DNA of 64,000 nt, taken from Eremothecium cymbalariae DBVPG#7215. Its lineage: Eukaryota; Ascomycota; Saccharomycetes; Saccharomycetales; Saccharomycetaceae. Below are positions 29,117 through 39,496 of the stretch, one piece after another. Under the pieces are notes generated by a model. That model worked only from the letters and a program-made list of their open reading frames with translations. It had not been told where the DNA came from and made no database searches. How positions within the stretch are numbered: the first letter of the stretch is position 1; every line of letters begins with the position of its first letter. The stretch lies in contig NC_016452.1 of the NCBI RefSeq assembly GCF_000235365.1, positions 1 through 64,000 on the forward strand, read 5' to 3'. The translations under genes were made by a program, and so were the position numbers.

Positions 29117-29673
29117 GGCTCTCTGTTTTCAGTATAAGGCCTGTGTGTACGCACTAACGTTTTCTGCTTGTTTATAATGGGGAGGAAGCTCGTGGGCGAT
29201 TTCTGGAGAGGTAGGAGAGAGAGAAAGAAAGAACTTGTTGTGCTTTAGGTCTGTGCGGAGAGGGTGGTGTGTTGCTTTGAGTTGATTGTAAGTTTATGTT
29301 GCAAACGAAACGAGAAAGGGAAAGAAAGCGATAGGCAATGAGGCAGGCAGGCAGGCAGGCAGTACTGAAAAAGCGTTGTAATACTAACAGCAAAACACGG
29401 ATATGGACCTGACACACGCAGCAGCACGAGACACAGGGGCTGCGGCTTTCTTGCTCTAAGGTGGTGTTTCTGACCCACGCTCACTCAGACGTCTCCCCTT
29501 CCTTTCCTTCCTTCTTTCTTTCTCTCTTTCCTTCGGTTTCGTGCGATTTTAGCTGGTGGGAAAAGACAGACAAAGACAAGCGATAGATACCTGGCGTACA
29601 TACACGCATACAGACACATATACAGATATATATTTGGGTATTAGTTCAAAAGGAGAAGAGGGTTTCTTCTGCG
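29117..29673. other. IMP2'/RRD1 divergent promoter region
   Basis: 557 bp containing a GGCA tetranucleotide repeat (about 29342-29362), a long pyrimidine tract (about 29494-29532), and a perfect TACTAAC at 29382-29388 on the plus strand with a GTAAGT at about 29289. The last two could in principle mark an intron in an RRD1 leader, but there is no coding support. Confidence 0.45.
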
Positions 29674-30861
29674 ATGACTGTTGAGTTACGCAAGACAAAG
29701 TTCTCGGCACCCGTGAAGAGGATTTTTGATTCTCATGGGACGCACGACTTTCAGCGGTCGCTGACGATGTATCGGTTGCAATCGCATCTGGAGCGGTATC
29801 TTGGGTTGGTTCATAACCAGGAGGTGCCAAAGGTTTCCACAAATGGGTCGGTGTCGTCCTTTGTTTCTATATTCTTGGATCGATTCCTGGAGCTGATCGA
29901 CGAGACGCCACCAACGACGAATACCCCTAGGCGGTTTGGGAATATGGCATGTAGGGATTGGCATGCCAAGGTGCAGGAGGAGATGGATTCTTTGTGGAGA
30001 AGGTTTCTGCCTATAGAGAGGGATGCGGCATATGAGAATTGTATTATTGAGTTGAGATATTATTTGGGGAATGCCTTCGGCTCCCCTGAGAGGTTGGACT
30101 ACGGGACTGGACACGAACTATCGTTTTTGGCTGTGGTCGTGGCAGTCGATATGTTGGGTCTGTGGGAGACATCAGAGTCTGGGCACGGGTTAACCGGGAC
30201 GGATTTATTATACTTGTGGAACAAGTACTATTCGATAGTGCACAAGCTGATTCTGACATACACACTTGAGCCGGCAGGTTCTCATGGAGTTTGGGGGTTG
30301 GACGATCACATCCATCTTGCCTATATTATCGGGGCGTCGCAATGGTCTGACAAAGACCAGAACGCCCCTATTCAGCTCTCGGACATTTTGGACATGAAGT
30401 CTTTGTACCAATACGAGGACACGAATCTGTATTGCAATTCAATAGCGTTTGTGATGAAGGTCAAGTCCGGGCCCTTTTCCCAGCACTCGCCCATGTTGTA
30501 CGATATTTCGCGCACTGTGCCTACGTGGTCCAAGGCCACTAGCGGGTTGATCAAGATGTATCAGGTGGAGGTTTTAAACAAGTTTCCTGTTGTCCAGCAC
30601 TTTTGGTTTGGCACTGGCTTCTTCCCCTGGGTTGATATGAAAAAGGGAATGTCATTACCAAACTACGAGCTTTATTCCAAAGGGGCTTGCAAGGAGCGCG
30701 CTGTTGATGGTGATGCATCTGAGGATTCGACCACCGCGGTGCCAACAGCGACAGGCTCGTCTGGGAAGCTTACCACCAGCGCGGCTATGCCTCCACCACG
30801 AATGACAACAGGTTATTCTCATCACACTCCCTCGGGCCGTTATACAGTGCCAAGAAGATGA
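29674..30861 (+). CDS. RRD1: PP2A phosphatase activator / peptidyl-prolyl isomerase (PTPA)
   Basis: 395 residues (yeast Rrd1 is 393). PTPA-family landmarks are present: FDSHGTHDFQRSLTMYRLQ near the N-terminus, GNMACRDWHAK, DYGTGHELSFLAVV, the GVWGLDDHIHLAYIIGA block (about 207-223), and LPNYELYSKG near the end of the fold. The protein reactivates or chaperones PP2A-like catalytic subunits (Sit4 and others) with ATP/Mg and has prolyl isomerase activity; linked to rapamycin and oxidative-damage responses. A Ser/Thr-rich tail follows the fold. The assignment to RRD1 rather than RRD2 rests on the IMP2'-RRD1 synteny. Confidence 0.93.
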   Translation: MTVELRKTKFSAPVKRIFDSHGTHDFQRSLTMYRLQSHLERYLGLVHNQEVPKVSTNGSVSSFVSIFLDRFLELIDETPPTTNTPRRFGNMACRDWHAKVQEEMDSLWRRFLPIERDAAYENCIIELRYYLGNAFGSPERLDYGTGHELSFLAVVVAVDMLGLWETSESGHGLTGTDLLYLWNKYYSIVHKLILTYTLEPAGSHGVWGLDDHIHLAYIIGASQWSDKDQNAPIQLSDILDMKSLYQYEDTNLYCNSIAFVMKVKSGPFSQHSPMLYDISRTVPTWSKATSGLIKMYQVEVLNKFPVVQHFWFGTGFFPWVDMKKGMSLPNYELYSKGACKERAVDGDASEDSTTAVPTATGSSGKLTTSAAMPPPRMTTGYSHHTPSGRYTVPRR

Positions 30862-30942
30862 GAATGAACGCACGGTTTACTGGCGAGATGTTAGAGTGAA
30901 ATAAATATACGTTATTGTGTATTTGGTGGATCAGTATATATG

Positions 30943-30958
30943 CAGTATATATATACTG
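30943..30958. terminator. AT-rich palindrome between convergent RRD1 and PCK1
   Basis: CAGTATATATATACTG is a perfect 16-bp palindrome in the 216-bp convergent gap, followed by a further TATATA run. TATATA elements are typical of yeast polyadenylation efficiency signals and could serve both strands. Confidence 0.35.
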
Positions 30959-31077
30959 TATATATATATATAAATATTTCCAACAAGCATCTAGAAAACA
31001 TTAGTTTTGAGATATATTAAATCAAAAGGTCACAGTGGCCGGGATTTTATGTGTAGTGTGTATGCAGACGCTTCTCA

Positions 31078-32706
31078 TTATAATTGTGGACCTGCATACA
31101 GGACTTCTTTGGTGGCTTGATCCTGGTAGATCTTGAAATTTTGCACGAATAGATTAGCCAAGGAGGTAACAGCCTTGCTATACTTTTCTTCACCTTCAAC
31201 CCAGTTCCTGGATGGATTTAGCAATTCACTTGGGACTCCTTCGACAGCTCTTGGAATAGACAAACCAAACACTGGCAACGTCTCGTAATCAGCGTTAGCC
31301 AAAGAGCCTCCATGAATAGCGTCCAAAATGGCTCTAGTGTATTTTAGCGGACAACGCTTGCCACCGGACACGTAAGAAGCACCAGTCCAACCGGTGTTAA
31401 TCAACCATGCGTTAGCATTATGCTGAGACATCTTCTCTGCCAACATAGTAGCGTACTTCATTGGATGTAGAGCCAAGAATGGCTGGCCGAAACATGAGGA
31501 GAAGGTTGCTTCTGGTTCAGTCACACCTTGTTCAGTACCAGCCATCTTGGAGGTGTAACCAGAAATGAAATGGTACATTACCTGCTCAGGAGTCAACTTA
31601 GACACGGGAGGCAACACACCTGAGGCATCACAGGTCAATAGGACGATATTCGAAGGGTGGCTATTGGACAAGCATGGAATCTTCGCACTTGGAATGTATT
31701 CGATTGGGTATGCACAACGAGTGTTCTCGGTGATGGAGGAGTCGTCATAATCAACCACTCTCGATACGGGTTCGTAAACCACATTCTCCAAGACAGAGCC
31801 GTACCTGATTGCGTTGAAAATCTCAGGTTCCTTCTCTGCGCTTAAACCAATACATTTGGCGTAACAACCACCTTCGATGTTGAAGACACCGTAGTCAGAC
31901 CAGCAGTGCTCATCATCACCAATCAACAACCTATGTTGGTCAGCAGACAAGGTAGTCTTTCCCGTGCCACTCAAGCCGAAAAATAAGGTAACATCGCCTT
32001 TGGCGATACCTTGGTTTGCCGAGGAATGCAAAGTCAAGACGTTATGGTTGATAGGCATCAAATAGAACATAACCGTGAAAATACCCTTCTTCATCTCGCC
32101 AGCGTATTCGGTTCCGAGGATAACCATCTCCATAGCCTTGAAATTAATCTCCACAGTAGTCTTGGAGGACATACCCTCGGTGTGTGTGTTTGCCGGGAAC
32201 TGACCAGCGTTCCAGACGGTAAAGTCGGGCTCACCAAACTCAGCCAACTCCTCCTCCGTGGGCCTGATTAACATGTTGGTCATGAACAACGCGTGGTACG
32301 CACGGCAGCAAACGATTCTAATCTTGATACGGTACCGAGGATCCCAGCCTGCAAATGCATCAACTATATACAAATGCTCACGGGTCCGCAAGTAATCCAC
32401 AGCTCTTTCACGGTTGATGTCCCACGTCCGCTCTGACACCTTCCTATTCACAGGACCCCACCAAACCTTATTAGCAGACGTAGGCTCATCCACAATACGC
32501 TTGTCCTTTGGTGACCTACCCGTCTTCTCCCCCGAGTACGCAATCAACGCGCCCGTGCTGGAAATCGCAGTATTGCGCTCCAAAAGAGCGTCCTCATACA
32601 ACAAAGCCGCCGGAGCATTCCGTCTGATAATCAAAACCCCAGAAGAGAGCCCAAGCTCACTCCTGATCTTCTCCTCAGGACTCTGGAAAACTTTTGAAGG
32701 TGACAT
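31078..32706 (-). CDS. PCK1: Phosphoenolpyruvate carboxykinase (ATP)
   Basis: 542 residues (yeast Pck1 is 549). Catalyses oxaloacetate + ATP to PEP + CO2, the committed gluconeogenic step, in the cytosol. P-loop GLSGTGKT at 244-251, kinase-2-like LIGDDEHCW at 261-269, substrate block [13 protein letters not shown] near 58-70, and the conserved [23 protein letters not shown] region in the C-terminal half. In S. cerevisiae PCK1 (YKR097W) lies between UBP11 and ESL2; here it lies between RRD1 and YIL152W, consistent with interleaving of the two duplicated regions. Confidence 0.97.
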   Translation of the reverse strand: MSPSKVFQSPEEKIRSELGLSSGVLIIRRNAPAALLYEDALLERNTAISSTGALIAYSGEKTGRSPKDKRIVDEPTSANKVWWGPVNRKVSERTWDINRERAVDYLRTREHLYIVDAFAGWDPRYRIKIRIVCCRAYHALFMTNMLIRPTEEELAEFGEPDFTVWNAGQFPANTHTEGMSSKTTVEINFKAMEMVILGTEYAGEMKKGIFTVMFYLMPINHNVLTLHSSANQGIAKGDVTLFFGLSGTGKTTLSADQHRLLIGDDEHCWSDYGVFNIEGGCYAKCIGLSAEKEPEIFNAIRYGSVLENVVYEPVSRVVDYDDSSITENTRCAYPIEYIPSAKIPCLSNSHPSNIVLLTCDASGVLPPVSKLTPEQVMYHFISGYTSKMAGTEQGVTEPEATFSSCFGQPFLALHPMKYATMLAEKMSQHNANAWLINTGWTGASYVSGGKRCPLKYTRAILDAIHGGSLANADYETLPVFGLSIPRAVEGVPSELLNPSRNWVEGEEKYSKAVTSLANLFVQNFKIYQDQATKEVLYAGPQL

Positions 32707-33832
32707 CTTTCTTTATCAATGATGAACGCTTTTCCAGAATCTACGCTGTACCGATTAACACTAAGTCTTGTTATACTCTTTAGTACCAGTGATGCTTTTT
32801 GTCGCAATGCTTCAACACCAAAGTAGTACGCTGATGGCCGCTGTCGTCGTCTTTGTCGCCGTACTCTTAAATACTACACAACAATGGATAACAAAACCAC
32901 TACAAAGAACAGCCCTCCCCCATCCTCAACACACATCCCACTAAAGAGCCGTGTATTTATATCCTTCTTGCCGCACACTACAATTGACTACACCTAATAA
33001 TACTACAAGAATTATTACCCAAAATTCCACCCAACGCCATCGTTCCGGGGTACCATAGCATCCCACAACCTTGGCCAACGAGTAAAAGAGCTAAATTTAC
33101 CCGTTCCCAACCTTTTCCCCCACACTCCTCACAAAATAATATTGCGGGCTTATGGGTAAAACACTACTGCTTCCCTCTTTGTCCTCGTTCTCGTTTCCGA
33201 ATCACCACTGCCACTGCTCCTGCTGCTCCACCACACCGCGCCGCCCGCGCTCGCAGAATTTGTTTTTCTGTTGCCTGGGCCGCTGTCTCCTTTGCAACGC
33301 TTAATTACTACTGCTAAACTTGCGCTGTTATTGTGTGACGACAATTATTACTATGTAGAGTAAACACCAGGGCTCGGCATACTCACACTGCTGCGCTGCT
33401 GCCCTCTGGGATGCGTTCCGTGGTTGTATCACTGCGTCCAGCAGTATGCTTCGTTTGGCTGGGTCTTGGTCTTTCTCCAACCACAAGCATTACTCCGGGG
33501 CGGGCGGACGGGAAAAACGAGCTGTTTCGGGCAGAAACGCAGGGAACAGAGAGCCGGTGTGGCCAGTCCTTTCTGTCGGAGCGCTCCGAGTTTTCGATAC
33601 GGCCGCGAACGCGGCGCGGGACAAGAAGGCGGGGGGAAGGAGACGAAGCTTACATTTTTCTCCGGGCCGCGGCTAGGCGGGGGGACGGCTGCTCGGGGCA
33701 GACCGGGATGAGTGCCAAGACTGGGGTGTGCGGGTAACGTGCGAGTGCGGCGGCACGCGTAGTTTATTTTTGTTTGGAAAAACGCGTACATATATCTCCA
33801 ACACATAGCACATACAAGCAGTCGTGCGTGTC
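32707..33832. other. PCK1/YIL152W divergent promoter region with GC-rich block
   Basis: 1126 bp. The PCK1 side is AT-rich. From about 33380 to 33735 the composition turns GC-rich and includes a perfect palindrome (listed separately) and several CCGGGG/GGGCGG stretches. A long promoter is expected for a carbon-source-regulated gene such as PCK1. Overlapping open frames in the GC block have no recognisable domains and are not called. Confidence 0.5.
33576..33589. promoter_or_regulatory. Perfect 14-bp palindrome TCGGAGCGCTCCGA
   Basis: Contains CGG-N6-CCG, the everted/inverted triplet geometry used by Zn2Cys6 dimers. It lies about 870 bp upstream of PCK1 and 245 bp upstream of YIL152W. The factor is unknown; chance occurrence in GC-rich DNA cannot be excluded. 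Confidence 0.3.
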
Positions 33833-34792
33833 ATGCATGGCCATCGTAACATAAAGCAGGATACCCAGCGACAGGCAAGAAGCCGGCGCTCTGGAGTGTT
33901 GGTGGTTGTTCCTCCTCGGACGGAGTCGGGGTGCTCGTCGCCGGCTGGCGTGGCGCCAGCCGGCAGACGCCCTCTCCATGCCATGCTCACCAGCAGCAGC
34001 AGCAGAAAAGTACCGCAGAACACGTCTTCGTGCACGATGACAAGCATAATGCACAGAGCCACCGGCAGCACGAGCAGTAGCAGCGGTACCGCCGCAGCGT
34101 TGGATCGCTACACCAAGCGCCGCAGACGCCTGGGCAGCGAGAGCGATGGCACCTTAAGTACGCTTCTCTTTCCCAGTGGCAACAGACAGCAGCTGGCGGG
34201 CGTGCAGACGCTACGCAGCGCTCTCCGCCCCAGCGCGGAAGTAGCGCCCAGGCTGCAATCCGCCCTATTCAGGTTTGCTACGGAGTCCAAGGTACGGCGG
34301 CACCGCGGAGGGGCGGCAGAGCCCAGCGAGGAGGCGCTGACGGCGGCGGCGAGTGCAGCAACGGGCGCTCTGGGGGATTCCAGGGTTAATGGGATGCAGC
34401 AAGTGGTGTCCGTTCGACCGATCTTCGATCCGCAGGGGTGTGCGGGCCGCTCTGCGCGATGTGGTGGTCCGCTGGATGACATAATGGGAGCAGGCCACGG
34501 CGCCGAGTGCCAAGAAGGGGTACCGCGTGCAGAGCAGCGGCAGCCAGGGCAGCAGGGGCGGTTCCCGGGGCAAGACCCGCCGCGGCGGCGGTTTTACTGG
34601 CTGCAGGTGGCCTCGGGGGAAACGGTGATTATCGACGGGACGTTGCAGCGAGAGGATGCTGTGCGGGCCGGCAGCACGATATATGTGGACGGAAGTGTTA
34701 CGTTCCAGCTGTACGACAAGGTGTACTGGTGTTTACGATGGAGCACCAAGAAGGACGGTGAAGAGGAGGAGGAACAGCAGCAGCAGCAGTGA
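33833..34792 (+). CDS. YIL152W: YIL152W orthologue, protein of unknown function
   Basis: Up to 319 residues. No catalytic domain is recognised. The most protein-like regions are DRYTKRRRRLGSESDGTLST with LLFPSGNRQQLAG behind it, and the C-terminal FYWLQVASGETVIIDGTL/STIYVDGSVTFQLYDKVYWCLRW; the end is Glu/Gln-rich. Identity rests on position and strand: between PCK1 and the ESL gene and convergent with the latter, as YIL152W is in S. cerevisiae. The start is uncertain: the frame's first ATG is 33833, but 34037 or 34049 is equally plausible, because the part before them is low-complexity and basic. The gene is strikingly GC-rich relative to the window. Confidence 0.6.
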   Translation: MHGHRNIKQDTQRQARSRRSGVLVVVPPRTESGCSSPAGVAPAGRRPLHAMLTSSSSRKVPQNTSSCTMTSIMHRATGSTSSSSGTAAALDRYTKRRRRLGSESDGTLSTLLFPSGNRQQLAGVQTLRSALRPSAEVAPRLQSALFRFATESKVRRHRGGAAEPSEEALTAAASAATGALGDSRVNGMQQVVSVRPIFDPQGCAGRSARCGGPLDDIMGAGHGAECQEGVPRAEQRQPGQQGRFPGQDPPRRRFYWLQVASGETVIIDGTLQREDAVRAGSTIYVDGSVTFQLYDKVYWCLRWSTKKDGEEEEEQQQQQ

Positions 34793-34834
34793 GGATAATA
34801 AGATGATGGTAATATAGTAATATATACGTGCTAG

Positions 34835-37800
34835 TTAGTCAGTGCATACCTTTTTGGAAAGGCCGATCTCGTGGCAGATGGCAAACATGAATTTGGTGCT
34901 AAAGGCTCTGATGCTCTGGGCTCTGGCCTTGTTCCTCATGTTTATGTCATCGGTTACGAGAGCGATGAAGTTGAATTTGCCATCGTCTATGGTGGTGATG
35001 GATTCTCTGCCAGAGGCCTTTGCATCCTTGTTAAGTTGGTTGAACTTGCTTTGGGCTTTGTCGATTGCTTCGATGACGAATTCATCGACATGCGAACGCC
35101 AAGTCATCTGTTCTTCGATTTCTAGGTGTTCTTCGAGGTGACCTGCCACGTTGCCAGTGAAGCGAAGTGGGAGAAGTTTCCGTTCATAGTAGAGTTGACG
35201 GACGGTAATGACGGCTCTTGTGGCTGCTTCGAGGACGCTTTCGTCCTTTGACTTTCTTAGGAAACGAAGTTCTTGGAAGGTGGTGAGACAGATTGCGAAT
35301 TTAAGGAGGTTACTTGTGGCTAGCTTGTAGACATGGCCGAAATGGCGTAGCCAGGTGGTAGCGTCGAGCACAAAGTAGGTAACATGCGTGTCTGTGAAAT
35401 ACTGGAGATCTCCGCGCGGCAGACATTGCTCCCAGCGCGAATTGGTACTGCTGTACCTCCATTTGAGGAATTCATCTATAATTGGTGTCTCCTCTTTGTC
35501 CAAGAGGTTGTTGTAGTCTCGTCTCTCGCTGGTAACAAGAAGTTCGTTTTCCAAGAGTCTTTTGGTACTGCCAAAGTCTTCTGAGTCGTTTGGAACACCG
35601 CTGCCGCCTTCCGACATGCCTGATGTATATAGAGATCCAGTAATAAGGTCGCCGTTCTTGTTGAAGCACAGGTAATCTGGAACGAGTTGCTTATATCCTT
35701 GCAGAGTGCGAATGTCTGTGCCTAGTACCATACCCTTATGTGGGGGGGATTGCAGGTCTGTGTTAACAAATGATATGCTTTCAAATTCCCCATATTCCTT
35801 TGAAAAGCTCCCAAGATACTGTTCCTTCCATTCTGCAGGTGGCTCATTGAATTTAAACACCAAGGACTTCCAATCATCAGAGCCATTGAACTCTGTGAAA
35901 CCAAACGGGAATTGGTAGGCAATCCCACGGAAGAGGAGAATGACTCGCACACAGCGCTTCCAAAATTTTTCGCCAGACTCATCGCTATGGTCAAAAGAAA
36001 TTCCATCAACAGGAGCATCCAAAAACATATGATCCTTGACACCAGTAGAATGGATATCAACAAGGTTGGAGACATGCTTGCTATTAATGACATCAAACCA
36101 CAAAGTGCCCCAACAATTCCATACTTCAGGCAAATCCTCGTTTTCACAAAAATATTCCAGTAGTTCTGGCAGAGGCATGTTGATATAGTTAGCCATGTAT
36201 TCGTCGATCGGAAACTTAGTCGGCTTTTGGTCATTTATGTAGAGAAGTAAGACGTTCAAAAAATTTGTTATGGACTCCCATGGGAATATTTGTCTTATGA
36301 ATACAATCCAAAACCTTTTCGAATCCTCATTTCGTATTGCGTCTAGCCGCAATCCTACAGCGACCAAAAAGTACGCCCATGGTAAAAGATGAGGAAGTGC
36401 AGTAAGCAATGAACTATTCAAAAACTTTCGTAGTACAACCATGCTACATCGCATAGACGTCTTGTTCACGTAATTTAGAGATTCCTTCCAGATATTCAGG
36501 TCCTGTGAGAATCTGTAGGCGGTCTTGGTCGAATTGAGTGTTTCAAAAAACTGAACAGGATCACCAAGAAATGTATCGTCAATAGACATATCTGATTGGT
36601 TCGATGCAGTTGACTTAGACTTTCGTTTCTCTTTGCGTTCTTTACGTTCCTTTATACACTTGGGAAGCTCGAACAGTAGAGCAAATGGGTTCCTTGGATC
36701 ACCAAACCCAACCAACTGCAGAATATGAGATTCTGCATATAATGAGGCATGGCGAAAAAAGTGCTTCAGCCGTTCGCAGTCCTGCACAAAGATCAAGCTT
36801 GGATCAAAAAAGTTAGCGCTTCCAGTGGCACCAAATTTCTGATCAAAGAAAGCTAGAACAACACCTTGTGATTCTACATTCTCTAAGAAACTAGGGAGTA
36901 GCATCACCTCTGTGTGTTTTAAGTATTCAACAATGTGACTGTATCTGTGATGACCGCTGTTGCGTTCAGCAAAAGCACGTTGATAAATATTATCGATGAC
37001 CAATTGCATGTACTGCTGAGATGGGATAAAAGTGTCGCGACAGAAAACACTTTTTCCTAGATTGACAAAAGCTGCTAATGTGTTTTGCTGGACGGTGGAC
37101 ATGTGATAGTACAGTTTGCCATGTCCAAAATTATATTTTAAGGCTTCTTGATACCAATGCTCTGCGCTCAGCTTCCAATCAATAAAGCCAGAAGGATACA
37201 AGGCTATAGCCATGCGAGATAGGTCACCTAACCTTTCCAACCATATCACGCTAAACGTAGGAGGAATATTGCCCAGAATGTTGGAAATTGAAATAAAAAC
37301 ATAAACAATAAACTGACAGCAAACTTCAGGATCCATGAAATTGGAAAAATTCTTCAACACATCCAAAAATGTTATCGTCCCATATAGCCATAGCCTTCTT
37401 TCAATCCTATAAACTTCAATGATTTCTTGTCCAATCAAGAGGTCTGCTTTGGGCTGTGTAGGCAACAATGCAGTGGTAATAAAAGTAAAATAATTATCAA
37501 TCAATTCTGCATTGAGTTTATAGATGACCCATAAATTCTTTAAATCGGTGGTTTGGGAGGTTGTTAGTTGAGAGCATCTCTCTTGAAGCTCGGTTTCCTG
37601 CTTCACAATATTTTTGTAAATTTCCTGCAATTTTTCGACCAACGTCTGGCTAGATGGTTTGGACGGCACAGCCACAGTGGAAACATTGTGGTTATTGTCT
37701 CCATTGTCACCATCTTCGTTGCTTTCGCTAGAACTATTAATACCCACGTTATTATTACCTTCCCTACTGGTATTGCTGTTGGTGTTGATGTTGGTGGTGT

Positions 37801-38608
37801 CTGAGGAGTTCGAATTGTTGTTGTTACTCGTGATGTTGTTGCCCTCGTCATTATTATCAATGTTATCATTGGCATTTGCATCATTGCATCGGCTCTCACC
37901 AAAGCTGCACTGCTGCTGTGTGAATACAAAGTTTTTCATTGGACTCTGTCGTTGTATCTGAGCCTCCTGAAAGTACCCGCAAGAGACACCTTTATCTATC
38001 ATACTATGCTGTTCATTTCCCACAGGAAACAAGTTATGTGAACTTAGCGCACGATGCAGCCTGGTAACACATGACGGAGACTGAGAAAACTTAGATGGTA
38101 CTTGTAAACGCGAATCGTGCAATGTTGTTCCAGATACTTGCTTGATGCTGCTACTATCTATGGCCTTTGCGGCAGCTTCCATATTGGAAGACGACGTCGT
38201 AGGCAGGTAGTAAGGAGATCGCGGGGTGCACTCATAAGGGGGCTGCTGCGCTAATTTAGATGGGTTCTCGAGGGTTACCTGCTGGCCCTGGTCTTTAATA
38301 CGAGGAAGGGCAGCGGCACCCTCCCCGCCAGAGCCCAGAAAGCAACTCTGTGGTAATACAACGTTATGCAACCGGCTAGATATTTGATGATGATCAGGCT
38401 GAATTACCACTGTATCCTGAGAGTGGGATATAAGGTCAACTGGTGTATCAATATCATTCGCTTCAGCTTCATTCAAACTTGGACTCGCTATCCCATGTTC
38501 TGCCAGTCGCCTTTTCACAATATTATGGTTATAGCAGTCGAAATTCGTAGAATACTGGCGTTTCTGATGCAACTGCGACTGCAATGATGTCGTCGATGGA
38601 TCCTCCAT
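34835..38608 (-). CDS. ESL1: EST1-like helical repeat and PIN-domain protein (Esl1/Esl2 orthologue)
   Basis: 1257 residues from the ATG at 38608. The frame is open 84 codons further upstream but lacks an ATG there. The N-terminal third is Asn/Ser-rich; the middle holds the 14-3-3-like/EST1-type helical region (EVYRIERRLWLYGTITFLDV, LGNIPPTFSVIWLERLGDLS, WYQEALKYNFGHGKLYYHMS); the C-terminus is a PIN-like nuclease fold with acidic residues in FVLDATTWLRH, TTFQELRFLR and VTDDINMRNKA. Yeast Esl1/Esl2 (YIL151C/YKR096W) are Smg6/Est1-like proteins reported to help transcriptional and telomere-related control; details are uncertain. This single gene fits both duplicated loci in synteny. Confidence 0.88.
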   Translation of the reverse strand: MEDPSTTSLQSQLHQKRQYSTNFDCYNHNIVKRRLAEHGIASPSLNEAEANDIDTPVDLISHSQDTVVIQPDHHQISSRLHNVVLPQSCFLGSGGEGAAALPRIKDQGQQVTLENPSKLAQQPPYECTPRSPYYLPTTSSSNMEAAAKAIDSSSIKQVSGTTLHDSRLQVPSKFSQSPSCVTRLHRALSSHNLFPVGNEQHSMIDKGVSCGYFQEAQIQRQSPMKNFVFTQQQCSFGESRCNDANANDNIDNNDEGNNITSNNNNSNSSDTTNINTNSNTSREGNNNVGINSSSESNEDGDNGDNNHNVSTVAVPSKPSSQTLVEKLQEIYKNIVKQETELQERCSQLTTSQTTDLKNLWVIYKLNAELIDNYFTFITTALLPTQPKADLLIGQEIIEVYRIERRLWLYGTITFLDVLKNFSNFMDPEVCCQFIVYVFISISNILGNIPPTFSVIWLERLGDLSRMAIALYPSGFIDWKLSAEHWYQEALKYNFGHGKLYYHMSTVQQNTLAAFVNLGKSVFCRDTFIPSQQYMQLVIDNIYQRAFAERNSGHHRYSHIVEYLKHTEVMLLPSFLENVESQGVVLAFFDQKFGATGSANFFDPSLIFVQDCERLKHFFRHASLYAESHILQLVGFGDPRNPFALLFELPKCIKERKERKEKRKSKSTASNQSDMSIDDTFLGDPVQFFETLNSTKTAYRFSQDLNIWKESLNYVNKTSMRCSMVVLRKFLNSSLLTALPHLLPWAYFLVAVGLRLDAIRNEDSKRFWIVFIRQIFPWESITNFLNVLLLYINDQKPTKFPIDEYMANYINMPLPELLEYFCENEDLPEVWNCWGTLWFDVINSKHVSNLVDIHSTGVKDHMFLDAPVDGISFDHSDESGEKFWKRCVRVILLFRGIAYQFPFGFTEFNGSDDWKSLVFKFNEPPAEWKEQYLGSFSKEYGEFESISFVNTDLQSPPHKGMVLGTDIRTLQGYKQLVPDYLCFNKNGDLITGSLYTSGMSEGGSGVPNDSEDFGSTKRLLENELLVTSERRDYNNLLDKEETPIIDEFLKWRYSSTNSRWEQCLPRGDLQYFTDTHVTYFVLDATTWLRHFGHVYKLATSNLLKFAICLTTFQELRFLRKSKDESVLEAATRAVITVRQLYYERKLLPLRFTGNVAGHLEEHLEIEEQMTWRSHVDEFVIEAIDKAQSKFNQLNKDAKASGRESITTIDDGKFNFIALVTDDINMRNKARAQSIRAFSTKFMFAICHEIGLSKKVCTD

Positions 38609-39496
38609 AGTTGTAACTCGAACGCTGTTCAAATAGTACGCTTTCCACCTAAGACAAAATAGTCTAAAACACCACTCAACAATGAAAAAAATTAAAGATA
38701 ACTTGGTATACCTAAAAGCTAATAACCAAACTTGCCAGCGGTGGTAGTAGTAGTAGGGTATATATTCCAGAATCCTGACTAGAGAGATGGTGCTTGGTAT
38801 CAAATGCAAGGGGGGGGGGGCGAGTGAAAGAGAGTCGTGAACCAGGTGAGAAATCCACACCTCCGTTATCCTAATAACTTATTTCGCAGCTTCCTAGCAA
38901 TCTGAATTAGTGACTACGCAGGAAGACCACGAATACTAAGGCAGTCGTCGTTATACGCTTGTGAAGTGTTTATTAAGTTTGCAAGAGTGTTAAAGCAAAA
39001 CAACACTACTCAGACGATTTGGAAAAAAGCCGGAAGGTAAAAAGAAACGCATCCTCGAGAAGTTTATCAAACGTGGTCAAACGTGGCACAGGGCCTCTGA
39101 TTTGCTGCTGCTTCCATCACCACGATGAACGGTGTGTAGCTGCAAATGTATCTACCTGAATCTGCATGAGTATATAGGCATGTGCTATTTATGCTACGTG
39201 CTCGTCACCCCTCCGGTTCTCCTCCCCGCCAGCATATGGAGCTTAGTATGCTTGTCTGCTCGTCACTTCTCTTCTCCTGCGGTATGGTATGGTGTGGTGT
39301 GGTGTGGATCGGCCCTTCCTTCCGGGGGAGGGGCGGAGGAGGAGGCCTAGAGTTGGGAGTCAGTTGCATCTAGACCATGGTAAAACGATCGTCAGTGAAA
39401 ACGTGAAGAGTATATTGTTATATATTTGGTGGAACAGGTTGCGTTGTTGCGCTGTGGCGGGATAGCAGGCAGGCAGGGAGAGACGTGCTGGTGCTT
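38609..39496. other. ESL1 upstream / PCC1 downstream region
   Basis: 888 bp between two minus-strand genes. It contains an 11-G run (38810-38820) and a telomere-like TATGGTATGGTGTGGTGTGG tract around 39283-39306. No convincing additional gene was found. Confidence 0.5.

Noticed and set aside
33411..33806. Four overlapping frames upstream of YIL152W
   Set aside because: Same GC-rich composition effect; the frames conflict with each other and have no recognised motif.
38810..38820. 11-G homopolymer (and a similar run at 63293-63303)
   Set aside because: Simple homopolymers outside genes; may partly reflect sequencing uncertainty and carry no clear function.
38609..38860. 84-codon in-frame upstream extension of ESL1
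   Set aside because: It has no ATG, starts with GTG, and its sequence looks like translated promoter.
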